A stretch of 64,000 nt of DNA, taken from the NCBI GenBank assembly GCA_024742485.1, contig JANSYK010000003.1, forward strand, positions 744,001 to 808,000, written 5' to 3'. Source of the DNA: Alphaproteobacteria bacterium. GTDB taxonomy: Bacteria > Pseudomonadota > Alphaproteobacteria > Rhizobiales > Rhizobiaceae. A model generated the notes under the pieces. The model searched no databases and was not told where the DNA came from. It was given only the letters and a program-made list of their open reading frames with translations. Positions 22,350 through 32,437 of this stretch are shown one piece after another (within the stretch, counting starts at the first letter, position 1; every line of letters begins with the position of its first letter). Both the position numbers and the translations under genes were made by a program.

Positions 22350-23384
22350 TCAGTCCTGATTGAGCAGCGCTGCGGCCTCCGGTGCAAAATAGGTCATGAT
22401 CCCGTCACACCCGGCCCGTTTGAAAGCTAGGAGGCTCTCCAGCATGACCTGTTCTCCATCGATCCAGCCATTTTGGGCGGCTGCCTTGATCATCGCGTAC
22501 TCGCCGGACACCTGGTAGGCGAAGGTCGGCATGGCAAAGGTGTCCTTGAGACGCAAGATAATATCGAGATAAGGCAATCCAGGCTTGATCAGCAACATAT
22601 CGGCGCCTTCTTCGACATCCATTGCGGCATCGCGGACAGCCTCGTCCGAATTGGCGGGATCGATGTAATAGGTTCGCTTGTCGCCCTGCAGAAGACCTTG
22701 GGTGCCGATGGCCTCGCGATAGGGGCCGTAAAAACTCGAAGCAAATTTTGTCGCATAGGACATGATGCCAACATCACTGAACCCGTTGCCGTCCAGAGCC
22801 TCCCGGATGGCGCCGATACGCCCGTCCATCATGTCCGAGGGCGCAATGATGTCTGCGCCGGCTTCGGCCTGCAAAACCGCCGCTTGCGCAATCTGCGACA
22901 CGGTTTCGTCATTGACAATCACGCCATCGCGCAGGATTCCGTCATGCCCATGGTCGGTAAAGGGGTCCAGGGCAACATCGGTGATGACGCCGATCTCTGG
23001 GACGGCTGCCTTGATCGCTATGGTGGCACGATTGATGATGTTGTCGGCCACAAGAATATTCGATCCGGTCTGGTCGCGCAGATCCAGTTCGATCTTCGGA
23101 AAGGTGGCGATCGCGGGAATGCCGAGTTTTGCGGCTCTTTCGGCCTCATGCGCAGCAAGATCCGCGCTGACCCGAAAAACGCCGGGCATCGCCTCGATCG
23201 GCTCGCGTTGTCCGGTTCCCGGAATAATGAAGATTGGCCAGATGAGGTCGTGTATCGTCAGGGTGTTTTCGCGGGTCAGGTCCCGCACCCATCCGGCTTT
23301 TCGGTTGCGGCGCATGCGCCGGCCCCCGGTGATGTCGTTCACGGTACGTTTGTTCAACGTGGCTTTGTCGAATTGCCGGTTCAT
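22350..23384 (-). CDS. hemB: Delta-aminolevulinic acid dehydratase (porphobilinogen synthase)
   Basis: Condenses two 5-aminolevulinate molecules to porphobilinogen in haem and B12 synthesis. The protein is 344 aa. The active-site lysine lies in IKPGLPYLDII and the second conserved Lys in YATKFASSFYGPYREA. The metal-site segment reads DVALDPFTDHGHDG: the three zinc-binding cysteines of animal/E. coli-type enzymes are replaced by Ala, Asp and Asp, the pattern of magnesium-dependent rhizobial enzymes. The start at ATG 23384 has AGAGG nearby; the 52 extra in-frame residues upstream lack homology. Confidence 0.96.
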   Translation of the reverse strand: MNRQFDKATLNKRTVNDITGGRRMRRNRKAGWVRDLTRENTLTIHDLIWPIFIIPGTGQREPIEAMPGVFRVSADLAAHEAERAAKLGIPAIATFPKIELDLRDQTGSNILVADNIINRATIAIKAAVPEIGVITDVALDPFTDHGHDGILRDGVIVNDETVSQIAQAAVLQAEAGADIIAPSDMMDGRIGAIREALDGNGFSDVGIMSYATKFASSFYGPYREAIGTQGLLQGDKRTYYIDPANSDEAVRDAAMDVEEGADMLLIKPGLPYLDIILRLKDTFAMPTFAYQVSGEYAMIKAAAQNGWIDGEQVMLESLLAFKRAGCDGIMTYFAPEAAALLNQD

Positions 23385-23583
23385 CTTGGCCTCTTCGCCG
23401 GTGCAGGGAGCCGATTTGGCGCTACTGCGGATGTGTACCATAGCCCAATTGATCAATCCAACCCGACAATTGAGCCCCGCCAAGTGAGAATGACCGGCGC
23501 ACAATCCGCAAGATACCTGGCTCCCGTTTGCCAATGGCATTGACCTTGGACGAGGGGGTGCTTACAGCCATTCAGGGGTTGGA

Positions 23584-24663
23584 TTGAATCAAGCGGGCAG
23601 CGCTGTGGAATTTGCCGTTCAGGAGGATATTTCGGTTGAGGTGACGGGCGCTCTCGGTGTCATCACCCTGACCCGCGAGGCGGCGCTCAATGCCCTTACC
23701 CATGCAATGCTTCGCACGATCTCGTCGGTCCTCGACGAGTGGGAACGGGACGCAAATATCCACCATATCGTCATTCGAGGCCGGGGCCGGGCTTTCAGTG
23801 CGGGCGGTGATCTGCTTGATCTCTATGAACGCGGACGCGCCGGCAATCCCAACTATTCCTTTTTTCAGGACGAGTACCGGTTGAACGCCCGCCTGGGCAT
23901 ATTTCCGAAACCCATAGTCGCGCTGATTGATGGAATCGTCATGGGCGGCGGCGTCGGCGTCGCGGTACATGGACGCTACAGGGTGATGACCGAAAACGCC
24001 GTCTTTTCGATGCCGGAGGTGGGAATTGGCTTCTTTCCGGATGTCGGTGGCAGTTTCTTCCTGCCGCGCCTGCCAAATCGAATGGGGTATTATCTCGGCC
24101 TGACCGGCGCCCGCATTCGCGCGCCTGATGCCCACAAGGCCAAAATAGCCACCCACGTCATGCCAGCGGACAGTCTGGACGCGCTAACGAAGGCCCTTGC
24201 CACGGATACGGACACGGATGCGGTGCTGAACCGTTTCCATGATGAGCAAATGCTGACCGACACCGTGCTCGATCATGACGAAATTGAAAGCCTTTTTACA
24301 TGTGACACACTGGAAGGCATCGTTGCCAATCTTGACAGGGCCGCACCGGACAGCCGGCTGGCTGCGTCGGCACTGAAGGCAATCGCAAGAAATTCTCCAA
24401 CAAGTGTGGCGGTGGCATTTCGGCAAATCAGGAATGGCGAGGGACGAAGCCTCGCGGAATGTATGCGGATGGAGTACCGCATCCTGGTTCGCATGCTGGA
24501 AGGTCCCGATTTCTATGAGGGGATTCGCGCCGTCATTGTCGACAAGACAAATGACCCCCAGTGGCGACCGGACAGCGCTGATGCGCTCAGCGAGGATCGA
24601 GTGGACGCCTTTTTCAAGCCGCTGGGTGAGGATGAACTTGTGGATGTGCCGGAATTGCCATGA
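23584..24663 (+). CDS. Enoyl-CoA hydratase/isomerase family, 3-hydroxyisobutyryl-CoA hydrolase-like
   Basis: Crotonase-fold protein of 359 aa, the long ECH_2 subgroup that includes 3-hydroxyisobutyryl-CoA hydrolase of valine breakdown. The oxyanion-hole segments are FSAGGDLLDLYE and GIVMGGGVGVAVHGRYR; the hydrolase-type Glu and Asp occur in SMPEVGIGFFPDVGGSFFLP, as in known HIBCH enzymes. The frame begins at TTG 23584 (GGGGTTGG just before it), but a GTG at 23605 is an alternative. Its stop overlaps the next start (ATGA), linking it to the DUF6163-like gene; why these are paired is unclear. Confidence 0.85.
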   Translation: MNQAGSAVEFAVQEDISVEVTGALGVITLTREAALNALTHAMLRTISSVLDEWERDANIHHIVIRGRGRAFSAGGDLLDLYERGRAGNPNYSFFQDEYRLNARLGIFPKPIVALIDGIVMGGGVGVAVHGRYRVMTENAVFSMPEVGIGFFPDVGGSFFLPRLPNRMGYYLGLTGARIRAPDAHKAKIATHVMPADSLDALTKALATDTDTDAVLNRFHDEQMLTDTVLDHDEIESLFTCDTLEGIVANLDRAAPDSRLAASALKAIARNSPTSVAVAFRQIRNGEGRSLAECMRMEYRILVRMLEGPDFYEGIRAVIVDKTNDPQWRPDSADALSEDRVDAFFKPLGEDELVDVPELP

Positions 24664-25085
24664 GTGACATGAGAGAACAGGACACGCCCCATCTTACGAC
24701 CACTGAACTTGCATTCGAGATATTTCAGCGCGTCATCGCCATTTTTTGCCTGATTGCCGGGCTTCGGTATTGGGCGCTGCTGATCGGAATATCCGAATTG
24801 GGTGCGTGGCGCTTTGATCTTCTGCCCGTTCACTGGAAAATCGCCGCGGCAAGTCTTGCCGTTCTGTGGCCCGTCGCCGGCATCGGACTGTGGATGATTG
24901 TCTCGTGGGGACCGGTCATCTGGTTGGTCGCGGCGGCGACGGAAATCATCATGCATGCGGGGTTCCCCGAACTCTATGGCAGTCGCTGGTTACTGGTTGT
25001 GGCCCATTTTCTGGTGGCCCTGATTTATGGCGGGTTTCGTATCGGTCTTTACTTTTCGAGGCGTGAAACGGCGTCATCGGAGTAA
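24660..25085 (+). CDS. DUF6163-like small membrane protein
   Basis: 141 aa with about four hydrophobic helices (around residues 25-45, 60-85, 88-100 and 110-130). It resembles the DUF6163 proteins found beside ldtR in Hyphomicrobiales; this assignment rests on size, membrane pattern and location. Function unknown. The ATG overlaps the stop of the hydrolase gene, and ldtR starts 140 bp downstream. Confidence 0.75.
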   Translation: MSDMREQDTPHLTTTELAFEIFQRVIAIFCLIAGLRYWALLIGISELGAWRFDLLPVHWKIAAASLAVLWPVAGIGLWMIVSWGPVIWLVAAATEIIMHAGFPELYGSRWLLVVAHFLVALIYGGFRIGLYFSRRETASSE

Positions 25086-25228
25086 GATTCGATTCACTCT
25101 AAATTTGTATTGTATCGAGTAACCACCTGTTAATGCTGCATTTTAAGTCCAATTTTAGACGTATTCGATAGGGTGTGCCTCAAGGCGGGAAAAAAACAAA
25201 CCGCCAGATATGACAGTGAGGCATGATT

Positions 25229-25735
25229 ATGAAAAACGAATTGCGGGCGGAGGAATCTCCGCCGGAAGACAAGAATGCGTTGCGAACGCTCTATATGGAA
25301 TCGCTGCAATTGGTGGAGAGGCTGCACCGCCGTTTGCTCGACGTTATCAAGGACGAATTCGAGCGCAATGGACGCAGTGATATCAACGCCATTCAGGCAT
25401 TGCTGCTCTTCAACATCGGCAACTCCGAACTGACGGCAGGTGAATTGCGTTCGCGCGGCTATTATCTGGGATCCAACGTTTCGTACAATTTGAAGAAGCT
25501 CGTGGATCTGGGTTTCATCAATCATCAACGCTCACGCGTTGACCGGCGCTCCGTGCGGATCAGTCTGACCGACAAGGGCAACGAGATCGCTGAAATCGTT
25601 TCCGGTCTCTATGAGCGGCACATCGGCTCGATCGAGCAGGTGGGCGGGATCAACGCTGAAGAGTTTCAGCGCATGAACAAGGCCCTGCAGCGTCTTGATC
25701 GCTTCTGGAACGATCAGATTCTCTATCGCCTCTGA
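25229..25735 (+). CDS. ldtR: LdtR, MarR-type winged-helix regulator
   Basis: 168-aa winged-helix regulator. The recognition region is LTAGELRSRGYYLGSNVSYN followed by the wing QRSRVDRRSVRISLT, and the C-terminal helices form the dimer. It closely fits LdtR, described in Liberibacter and Sinorhizobium as a regulator of the L,D-transpeptidase ldtP and of osmotic tolerance. ATG 25229 has GAGG 7 nt upstream; ATG 25223 is in frame and nearly as likely. The AT-rich leader holds an AATGC-T-GCATT dyad at 25132-25142 that could be an operator (inference). ldtP itself is 1.4 kb downstream. Confidence 0.9.
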   Translation: MKNELRAEESPPEDKNALRTLYMESLQLVERLHRRLLDVIKDEFERNGRSDINAIQALLLFNIGNSELTAGELRSRGYYLGSNVSYNLKKLVDLGFINHQRSRVDRRSVRISLTDKGNEIAEIVSGLYERHIGSIEQVGGINAEEFQRMNKALQRLDRFWNDQILYRL

Positions 25736-25798
25736 ACCGCAATCCCGGCCTGTCGGGGGCCGGTACGACTGACGGCACTGCATCCGATATTGACGAGG

Positions 25799-25821
25799 GG
25801 CGAGCAATATGCTCGCCTTTT
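25799..25821 (+). terminator. Rho-independent terminator after ldtR
   Basis: Perfect 7-bp stem GGCGAGC-AATAT-GCTCGCC followed by TTTTG. Its position, before ATG 25851, supports the shorter start of the next gene and separates it from ldtR. Confidence 0.85.
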
Positions 25822-25850
25822 GTCCTGTTCGGTTGGAGCACAATTCGTCC

Positions 25851-26861
25851 ATGTCATCATCGGTCTCTTCAGCATTCCCGGTTTTCGATCTCGGCGCCTA
25901 TGAAAAGGCCGATGGCAATCACAGGCAGGTGCTTGGCCGTGAGGTCGATGACATTTGCCGATCCACAGGGTTTCTCGCAGTCGGCAATCACGGTGTTGAA
26001 CAAGCGGTCATCGATCGGGCCTGGAGCAAGGCCGAGGAGTTTTTCAACCTGTCTGCTGCGGACAAACAGCGGGCCAAAGCACCATTCGAGGGATATCCCT
26101 ATGGATATCTCGGTCCGGAACTCGAGGCTCTGGCAAAGTCGCGCGGTGTTGACACACCGCCGGACCTGAAAGAGAGCTTCAACGGCGGTCCCCAGGCAAT
26201 TCCCAAGGGCATGACGGACCCGGATGCCCTTGGGTTTTGTTACGCTGCGACAATATGGCCGGATGATCCGCCGGAATTCCAGGATGCCTGGAAAACCTAT
26301 TATCGATCGATGGAAAATCTTGCGCATCGGATCATGGATGTGTTTGCGACCGCACTGAATTTGCCAGCCGGATTTTTCGACCCTTTCATCGACCAGCCAA
26401 TCAGCGCGTTGCGGGCACTCAACTATCCGGCCCAAACCACACCGGCCAAACCCGGCCAATTACGCGCCGGTGCTCACACGGATTACGGCAGCCTGACAAT
26501 CCTTCTTCCTCAGGCTGGGTCCCGAGGCCTGGAAATCCGGGCGTCGGATGGGCAATGGATTCCCGTGCCGCCGGTGCCTGGGGCTTTTGTCATCAACATT
26601 GGTGATCTCATGGCCCGCTGGACCAATGATCGCTGGGTTTCGACGCTGCACCGTGTCGTCAATCCGCCGCCGGAAGAGGGGGGCATGGACCGCAGGCAGT
26701 CCTTTGCATTCTTCCATCAGCCAAACTGGCATACAGAAATATCCTGCTTGCCATCATGTCTGGGCGCCGATGGCCAGGCAAAATACGAACCAGTTCTCTC
26801 AGGACCCTACCTGATGTCCAAATTTCAGGCCACGACTGTGCCGGAATCATCACCGTCGTGA
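25851..26861 (+). CDS. Isopenicillin N synthase-like Fe(II)-dependent oxygenase
   Basis: 336-aa non-haem iron oxygenase of the 2OG-Fe(II)/isopenicillin N synthase superfamily. The N-terminal DIOX_N segment begins FPVFDLGAYE. The iron triad is His209, Asp211 (AGAHTDYGSL) and His267 (TLHRVVNPP); the co-substrate-binding Arg-x-Ser is Arg282/Ser284 in RRQSFAFF. Bacterial relatives are usually uncharacterised; neither substrate nor 2-oxoglutarate dependence is proven. ATG 25851 is chosen because an earlier in-frame start at 25809 falls inside the ldtR terminator. It lies between the cell-wall genes ldtR and ldtP. Confidence 0.88.
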   Translation: MSSSVSSAFPVFDLGAYEKADGNHRQVLGREVDDICRSTGFLAVGNHGVEQAVIDRAWSKAEEFFNLSAADKQRAKAPFEGYPYGYLGPELEALAKSRGVDTPPDLKESFNGGPQAIPKGMTDPDALGFCYAATIWPDDPPEFQDAWKTYYRSMENLAHRIMDVFATALNLPAGFFDPFIDQPISALRALNYPAQTTPAKPGQLRAGAHTDYGSLTILLPQAGSRGLEIRASDGQWIPVPPVPGAFVINIGDLMARWTNDRWVSTLHRVVNPPPEEGGMDRRQSFAFFHQPNWHTEISCLPSCLGADGQAKYEPVLSGPYLMSKFQATTVPESSPS

Positions 26862-27125
26862 AGAATACGCGCTTGCCAGCAAGTGGCTGATGGATTTTAT
26901 TGCCCGAACAACTTGATGTTAACCTTGAATTGGCCATATTGCTATGGAATTCGCGCTGCAGACGCAGCGGATGTGGCTGGTGATCAATTGGGCTTGAGGC
27001 GCATTTGAACTCGCAGAAATGTGAAGCGATATTCAAGGGCTGGCTGATATAGTTGGTGTATATCACGCTGACAAATCGATAGACCCAGGAAGATCCCGCT
27101 CCAAGATACCGAATGGTAGTTGTTG

Positions 27126-28406
27126 ATGTCCATGAATAGAACAAACAAACGAATTTCGCGCAGAGCTTTTCTCGGAAGCGTTGCGGGTGCCGGTGCCGGG
27201 CTTGTTGCCACTGGAGCGTCGGCGCAGACGATCACTCAGACAACGATCGAGAGCATCATCAATTCGCCGCGCCGGGGTTCGTGGGACGACCAGTTCGATG
27301 CGCAAGCCTCCCGTAACGCGGAAAAGGTGAGTTCCAAGGTTCCGATGTTGAGCCCGGAAACCGTCAGCAATGTCGAGGTCGCAATCGGCACCTATCAGGA
27401 TATCGTCTTCAGGGGTGGCTGGCCGGTGGTTCCGTCCTCCAAGAAGCTGCGGCTGGGCGCCAGCGACCCGTCGGTTTCTGTACTGCGTCAACGCCTCATT
27501 GCGTCCGGTGACATGGCCCGGTCGGCCGGAACATCCCCAGCATTTGACAGCTATGTCGATGGCGCCGTCAAAAGGTTTCAGGCGCGCCACGGATTACCCG
27601 CAGACGGTGTACTGGGGCGGCACAGCTATGCGGCGCTGAATGTTTCAGCCGCAGTCCGCCTTGGACAGCTCGAAACCAATCTGATTCGTCTGCGTTCCAT
27701 GTCCGGTTTTCTTGGCGAGCGTTATGTCGTGGTCAACATTCCGGCGGCGCATATCGAGGCCGTCGACGGACAGCGGGTGTCCTTGAGGCACACGGCCATT
27801 GTCGGCAAGATCAGTCGGCAGACCCCGATCCTGAACTCCAAGATCCATGAGGTGATCCTCAATCCATACTGGACAGCGCCTCGGTCCATTATCGAAAAAG
27901 ACATCATGCCATTGATGCGCAAGGATCCGACTTATCTGACGCGCAATGCGATTCGTCTTTTCGACGGCCGGGGAAATGAGGTTCCTCCGGAAACCATCGA
28001 CTGGAACGCGGCCGAAGCGCCCAAACTGATGTTCCGTCAGGATCCGGGCAAGATCAATGCGATGTCTTCGACCAAGATCAATTTCCACAATCCGCATGCG
28101 GTCTACATGCATGATACGCCGCAGCAAAGCCTCTTTGGAAAACTGCTGCGGTTCGAAAGTTCGGGCTGCGTTCGCGTCGAAAATGTTCGCGACCTTTCAA
28201 CGTGGCTGCTGCGTGACACTGTCGGATGGGACCGGCAATCCATGGAACAGGTGATTGCCAGTGGGGTCAGCACGCCGATCGAACTGGCCGAGCCGGTTCC
28301 TGTCTACTTCACCTACGTTACCGCCTGGTCGACATCGGATGGTGTTGTGCAGTTCCGCGATGACATCTATCGCCGTGACGGGGTTGAAGAGCTCGCTCTG
28401 CAATAG
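27126..28406 (+). CDS. ldtP: L,D-transpeptidase with peptidoglycan-binding domain
   Basis: Makes or edits 3-3 peptidoglycan cross-links or anchors proteins in the periplasm; 426 aa. The N-terminus carries a twin-arginine signal (ISRRAFLGSVAGAGAG). A peptidoglycan-binding domain follows (about residues 110-180, VDGAVKRFQARHGLPADGVL), then the YkuD catalytic domain with His329 in YMHDTPQQS and the nucleophile Cys348 in ESSGCVRVENV, the standard H-x-SxGC-x-R pattern of the YcbB group. ATG 27126 is preferred; ATG 27132 is also possible. Proximity to ldtR matches the ldtR-ldtP pair described in Liberibacter. Confidence 0.92.
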   Translation: MSMNRTNKRISRRAFLGSVAGAGAGLVATGASAQTITQTTIESIINSPRRGSWDDQFDAQASRNAEKVSSKVPMLSPETVSNVEVAIGTYQDIVFRGGWPVVPSSKKLRLGASDPSVSVLRQRLIASGDMARSAGTSPAFDSYVDGAVKRFQARHGLPADGVLGRHSYAALNVSAAVRLGQLETNLIRLRSMSGFLGERYVVVNIPAAHIEAVDGQRVSLRHTAIVGKISRQTPILNSKIHEVILNPYWTAPRSIIEKDIMPLMRKDPTYLTRNAIRLFDGRGNEVPPETIDWNAAEAPKLMFRQDPGKINAMSSTKINFHNPHAVYMHDTPQQSLFGKLLRFESSGCVRVENVRDLSTWLLRDTVGWDRQSMEQVIASGVSTPIELAEPVPVYFTYVTAWSTSDGVVQFRDDIYRRDGVEELALQ

Positions 28407-28493
28407 CCTGATCTGACAGTGTATTCCGTCCTTGCGCGCCGCGCTGACAAGCCCGGTGGCTCCCTCATCGCAACAGGACGATGAATAAACCCC

Positions 28494-28518
28494 GGATTGC
28501 GCAGATTTGCCGCAATCC
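28494..28518. other. Inverted repeat in the ldtP-glyA gap
   Basis: Perfect 8-bp arms GGATTGCG and CGCAATCC with a 9-nt spacer. It has no U-tract, so it may be a weak ldtP terminator or an operator/leader structure for glyA. The rest of this 285-bp gap shows nothing recognisable. Confidence 0.5.
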
Positions 28519-28691
28519 ATGTGGGTTGTGTTCGCTGCGGGAAAATTGCGACGCGACAATCTTGTTTAATGTCCATCACGGCAGTATGAAACGCCCAGAC
28601 CCGCCTGCGCATTGATGCGTGCGGAGATTCGCTGCCGACTGGTGCAATTGCGGCTGCCATTAGCTGCTTTTATTTTCAGGAAAGCCCCAAG

Positions 28692-30005
28692 ATGTCCGAT
28701 TCGCTTGCCCTCAACGATCCCGCCCCAAACACTTTTTTCAGCCGCTCTCTGGCCGAAGCGGACCCGGCGCTCTCGGGTGCGATTGACAAAGAACTCGCCC
28801 GTCAGCAGCAAGAAATAGAGCTGATCGCCTCAGAAAACATCGTTTCCAGAGCGGTGCTTGAGGCCCAAGGTTCCATCATGACGAACAAATATGCCGAAGG
28901 GTATCCCGGTCGTCGTTACTATGGTGGGTGTCAGTATGTGGATATTGCCGAAGACCTGGCGATCGATCGCATCAAGTCGCTGTTTGACTGTGAATTCGCA
29001 AATGTCCAGCCCAATTCCGGCAGCCAGGCCAACCAGGCTGTAATGCTGGCGCTTGCCAAACCCGGTGATGTGATTTTGGGAATGAGCCTGGACGCAGGCG
29101 GACACCTTACCCACGGAGCGCGACCGAACCTGTCGGGCAAATGGTTCCACGCCGTTCAGTATGGCCTCGTCAATGAGACCGGTCTGATCGACTATGACCA
29201 GGTTGAGGCACTGGCGCGCGAACACAAGCCAAGGCTGATCATCGCGGGTGGCTCGGCCTATTCCAGGCGTATCGATTTTGCCCGATTCCGGGCCATTGCT
29301 GATGCGGTGGATGCCTATCTGTGGGTGGATATGGCCCACTTTGCCGGGCTGGTTGCCGGCGGTGTTCATCCAAGCCCGTTTCCCCATGCACATGTGGCGA
29401 CGTCGACAACCCACAAGACCCTGCGCGGTCCGCGCGGTGGGCTCGTGCTGACCAACGATCCCGACATTGCCAAGAAAATCAACTCGGCGGTGTTTCCCGG
29501 CCTGCAGGGTGGGCCGCTGATGCATGTGATAGCATCGAAGGCCGTGGCTTTCGGTGAGGCGCTCACACCTGAGTTCAAAACCTATGCCGCGCGGGTCGTT
29601 GAGAACGCCAAGGTACTGGCTTCGACACTGGTTGAGGGCGGGCTGGAGATTGTGTCGGGCGGAACCGATACCCATCTGCTCCTGGTCGATCTGCGGCCAA
29701 TGGGTCTGACGGGCAAGGCATCGGAACTTGCACTCGGACGCGCTTTCATCACCTGCAACAAGAACGGCGTGCCCAATGATCCGCAAAAGCCGACGATCAC
29801 CTCTGGAATTCGCCTGGGGACACCGGCCGGAACAACCCGCGGATTCGGACCGGCGGAATTCCGCCAGATCGGCAATCTGATTATAGAAGTGCTCGAAGGG
29901 CTCAGGGAAGCGCAGGAGGAGGACGGCAACGAGGCTGTCGAACAGGCCGTCAAGAAAAAGGTCATTGCATTGACGAACGCCTTTCCGATTTATCAAGACC
30001 TGTAG
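28692..30005 (+). CDS. glyA: Serine hydroxymethyltransferase
   Basis: PLP enzyme interconverting serine and glycine with tetrahydrofolate, the main source of one-carbon units. It has 437 aa. Landmarks: [31 protein letters not shown], the PLP lysine in [13 protein letters not shown], and [16 protein letters not shown] near the C-terminus. It is followed by nrdR after 138 bp; a weak dyad at 30017-30040 (TCAGAC / GTCTGA) lies between. The folate/glycine theme is shared with the dimethylglycine-dehydrogenase-like gene downstream. Confidence 0.97.
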   Translation: MSDSLALNDPAPNTFFSRSLAEADPALSGAIDKELARQQQEIELIASENIVSRAVLEAQGSIMTNKYAEGYPGRRYYGGCQYVDIAEDLAIDRIKSLFDCEFANVQPNSGSQANQAVMLALAKPGDVILGMSLDAGGHLTHGARPNLSGKWFHAVQYGLVNETGLIDYDQVEALAREHKPRLIIAGGSAYSRRIDFARFRAIADAVDAYLWVDMAHFAGLVAGGVHPSPFPHAHVATSTTHKTLRGPRGGLVLTNDPDIAKKINSAVFPGLQGGPLMHVIASKAVAFGEALTPEFKTYAARVVENAKVLASTLVEGGLEIVSGGTDTHLLLVDLRPMGLTGKASELALGRAFITCNKNGVPNDPQKPTITSGIRLGTPAGTTRGFGPAEFRQIGNLIIEVLEGLREAQEEDGNEAVEQAVKKKVIALTNAFPIYQDL

Positions 30006-30143
30006 TTGTCGGTGAATCAGACGCGTTTGCTTGTGTCTGACTATCGAGCTGTTTTCGCCGGTTGAATTGTACAGATACGGCTGGCGCGGGATGATCACCA
30101 TTGCTGCGCCAGATGAATGCAACTGAAAGATCATGGGGTATGA

Positions 30144-30623
30144 ATGCGCTGTCCCTACTGTAGTTCCGAAGACAGTCAGGTGAAGGATTCCCGTCCCGCC
30201 GAGGATGGAAATGCGATCCGCCGCCGCCGGGTGTGTCCCGATTGCGGTGGGCGGTTCACAACATTTGAACGCGTTCAACTGCGTGACTTGCAGGTGATCA
30301 AGAAAACCGGACGCAAAGTACCGTTCGATCGCGACAAGCTGATGCGGTCTTTCGAGATTGCCTTGCGAAAGCGGCCAATCGAGCGCGACCGGGTGGAGCG
30401 GGCCGTGTCGGGCATTGTGCGTCGCCTGGAGAGTTCAGGTGAAACGGATGTTCATTCGGACAAGATCGGATTGATGGTGCTGGAGGCGCTCAAGGCCATC
30501 GATGATGTCGGCTTTGTTCGCTACGCGTCGGTGTACCGCGATTTCAGCGATCCGGCGGATTTCGAGCATGTCCTTAATGAGCTCAGTGCGCAACTCAATG
30601 GTGGAAACCCCCAGGAGGATTGA
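30144..30623 (+). CDS. nrdR: Transcriptional repressor NrdR
   Basis: Zinc-ribbon plus ATP-cone regulator that represses ribonucleotide reductase operons through NrdR boxes. It has 159 aa. The zinc ribbon is [17 protein letters not shown] with the second pair in [12 protein letters not shown]; the ATP-cone begins [16 protein letters not shown]. No NrdR-box pair was noticed near it, and the nrd genes lie outside the window. It heads the riboflavin operon, a standard bacterial arrangement, and its TGA overlaps the TTG start of ribD. Confidence 0.97.
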   Translation: MRCPYCSSEDSQVKDSRPAEDGNAIRRRRVCPDCGGRFTTFERVQLRDLQVIKKTGRKVPFDRDKLMRSFEIALRKRPIERDRVERAVSGIVRRLESSGETDVHSDKIGLMVLEALKAIDDVGFVRYASVYRDFSDPADFEHVLNELSAQLNGGNPQED

Positions 30624-31735
30624 CGCCCTTGGCTGTGACCGACCTCGACAGGCGCGTGATGGCGGCCGCCATCCGGTTCTCCTACCGGCACCTGGGGCGC
30701 ACGGGAACCAACCCCTCGGTATCAACGCTGGTGGTGCGGTCTGTTCAAGGAACGCCGGTTATCATCGGCAGGGGAATAACGGCACCCGGCGGACGACCGC
30801 ATGCCGAAACCCAGGCGATTTCGGAAGCCGGTGATCTTGCCCGTGGCGCCACCGCCTATGTGACCCTTGAACCGTGCGCCCATCACGGCAGCACACCACC
30901 CTGCGCGGAGGGTCTGATCAATGCCGGTATCAGGAGGGTTGTTGCCGCAACGACCGATCCTGACAGCCGGGTGTCGGGGCGTGGTTATGCGATGCTGCGG
31001 GACGCCGGGATCGAAGTCGAGGAAAACGTCCTGGCGAGCGAGGCCCGACACGCCCTTGCCGGATACCTGATGCAGCGATTGAGAAACAGGCCGCATATCA
31101 GCCTGAAACTGGCGTTGTCGCGCGACGCGAAAATCGGCCATCCAGGCAGTGGCCAGGTCACGATCACCGGCGCGGTCAGCGCCGCCATGAACCACATTGC
31201 GCGCGCCACGTCGGACGCGATCCTGATCGGAATAGAAACGGTGCTGGAGGATGATCCGTCACTGACCTGCCGTTTGCCCGGATTGGAGCGGCGCTCACCA
31301 ATCCGAATTGTTCTCGACAGCACGTTGCGATTGCCCTTGGACAGCGCTTTGGTGCGGTCCGCCAACGATGTTCCGTTGATCGTCGCCACCACGGTGGCAT
31401 CCGATGATGAGCGCCATCGCCAGTTGCGCGACGCGGGCTGCCGCATGATGGCCTGCGAAACCGGTGCGCATGGAATAGCGTTGCCAGAGCTGATGGACGA
31501 TTTGGCGGGGCAGGGGATATTTTCCGTCATGGTAGAGGGAGGTGCGGCGGTGGCCCGGTCCTTTCTCGACGCCGGGCTGGTTGACAGGATCAGCCTTTAC
31601 GAGGGGCCGCTGACGATCGGTCCGGATGGAACCGACGCCCCGGTGTCACCGACGAAAATTCCTGATGGCTACGTTCTGACCGGAACCCAGCAGTTTGGCG
31701 ACGACCATTGCCGCCTCTATGAAAGGGAAACCTGA
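30620..31735 (+). CDS. ribD: Bifunctional riboflavin deaminase/reductase RibD
   Basis: Steps two and three of riboflavin synthesis: deamination then reduction of the pyrimidine intermediate. It has 371 aa. The deaminase zinc site is visible as [10 protein letters not shown] and [14 protein letters not shown]; the reductase domain starts near [16 protein letters not shown] and includes [16 protein letters not shown] and [19 protein letters not shown]. The TTG start overlaps the nrdR stop (TTGA); GTG 30635 is an alternative. Overlaps at both ends (ribE begins in its stop codon) indicate a tightly coupled operon. Confidence 0.95.
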   Translation: MTPLAVTDLDRRVMAAAIRFSYRHLGRTGTNPSVSTLVVRSVQGTPVIIGRGITAPGGRPHAETQAISEAGDLARGATAYVTLEPCAHHGSTPPCAEGLINAGIRRVVAATTDPDSRVSGRGYAMLRDAGIEVEENVLASEARHALAGYLMQRLRNRPHISLKLALSRDAKIGHPGSGQVTITGAVSAAMNHIARATSDAILIGIETVLEDDPSLTCRLPGLERRSPIRIVLDSTLRLPLDSALVRSANDVPLIVATTVASDDERHRQLRDAGCRMMACETGAHGIALPELMDDLAGQGIFSVMVEGGAAVARSFLDAGLVDRISLYEGPLTIGPDGTDAPVSPTKIPDGYVLTGTQQFGDDHCRLYERET

Positions 31736-32355
31736 TGTTTACCGGGATCGTGTCGGATATCGGAACCATTTCATCTGTCACACCTATGAATGAAGGCGTT
31801 CGCCTGAAAGTCACGACAGCATATGATCCCGCCACAATCGACATGGGCGCCTCGATCTGCTGCTCGGGAACGTGCCTGACCGTGACCGGTCTCCCGGGCC
31901 ACGGCGCGCGCCACGAACGGTGGTTTGAGGTTGAAGCCTGGGAAGAAGCCCTTCGGCTGACGACGATATCCAACTGGAGAGCCGGCACACGGATCAACCT
32001 GGAACGGTCGCTGAAAATGGGCGACGAACTGGGCGGTCATCTGGTGTCGGGACACGTCGATGGCACAGCTCAAATCATCTCGACCACACATGAAGGCGAT
32101 GCGCGACGCTTTCAGCTCGAGGCGCCGGACGGTCTCGCGCGCTACATTGCACCCAAGGGATCAGTCGCGCTCGACGGCACCTCCCTGACCGTCAATGCGG
32201 TTGACGGTGCCACGTTCGATGTCCTGTTGATCCGTCATTCCATGGAGGTCACCACCTGGTCCGAACGGACGAGCGGCGACAGGGTCAATCTCGAGGTCGA
32301 CCAGATGGCACGTTACGCAGATCGCCTGATAAACTACAGGTCTGACGCGACTTAA
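31735..32355 (+). CDS. ribE: Riboflavin synthase alpha chain
   Basis: Dismutates two 6,7-dimethyl-8-ribityllumazine molecules to riboflavin. It has 206 aa and shows the typical internal duplication of two lumazine-binding barrels: the first begins [10 protein letters not shown], the second [16 protein letters not shown]. The catalytic-site residues in [13 protein letters not shown] and [14 protein letters not shown] are in the right places. TGATG overlap with ribD. No FMN riboswitch was recognised upstream of this operon. Confidence 0.96.
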   Translation: MFTGIVSDIGTISSVTPMNEGVRLKVTTAYDPATIDMGASICCSGTCLTVTGLPGHGARHERWFEVEAWEEALRLTTISNWRAGTRINLERSLKMGDELGGHLVSGHVDGTAQIISTTHEGDARRFQLEAPDGLARYIAPKGSVALDGTSLTVNAVDGATFDVLLIRHSMEVTTWSERTSGDRVNLEVDQMARYADRLINYRSDAT

Positions 32356-32437
32356 CTCCCGGGCGGAAACGAAAAGCGCTTGCCAACCACACACAGCCGT
32401 GTATTTACCGCTGCCTGATGTCAAATGCCGGAGTTTC

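Noticed and set aside
28830-30278. 482-codon minus-strand frame opposite glyA
   Set aside because: It mirrors a highly conserved plus-strand gene and has a random-looking composition; antisense shadow.
31600-32437. FMN riboswitch in the riboflavin operon
   Set aside because: No recognisable riboswitch core was seen before nrdR, ribD, ribE or ribH; genes overlap too tightly for one.
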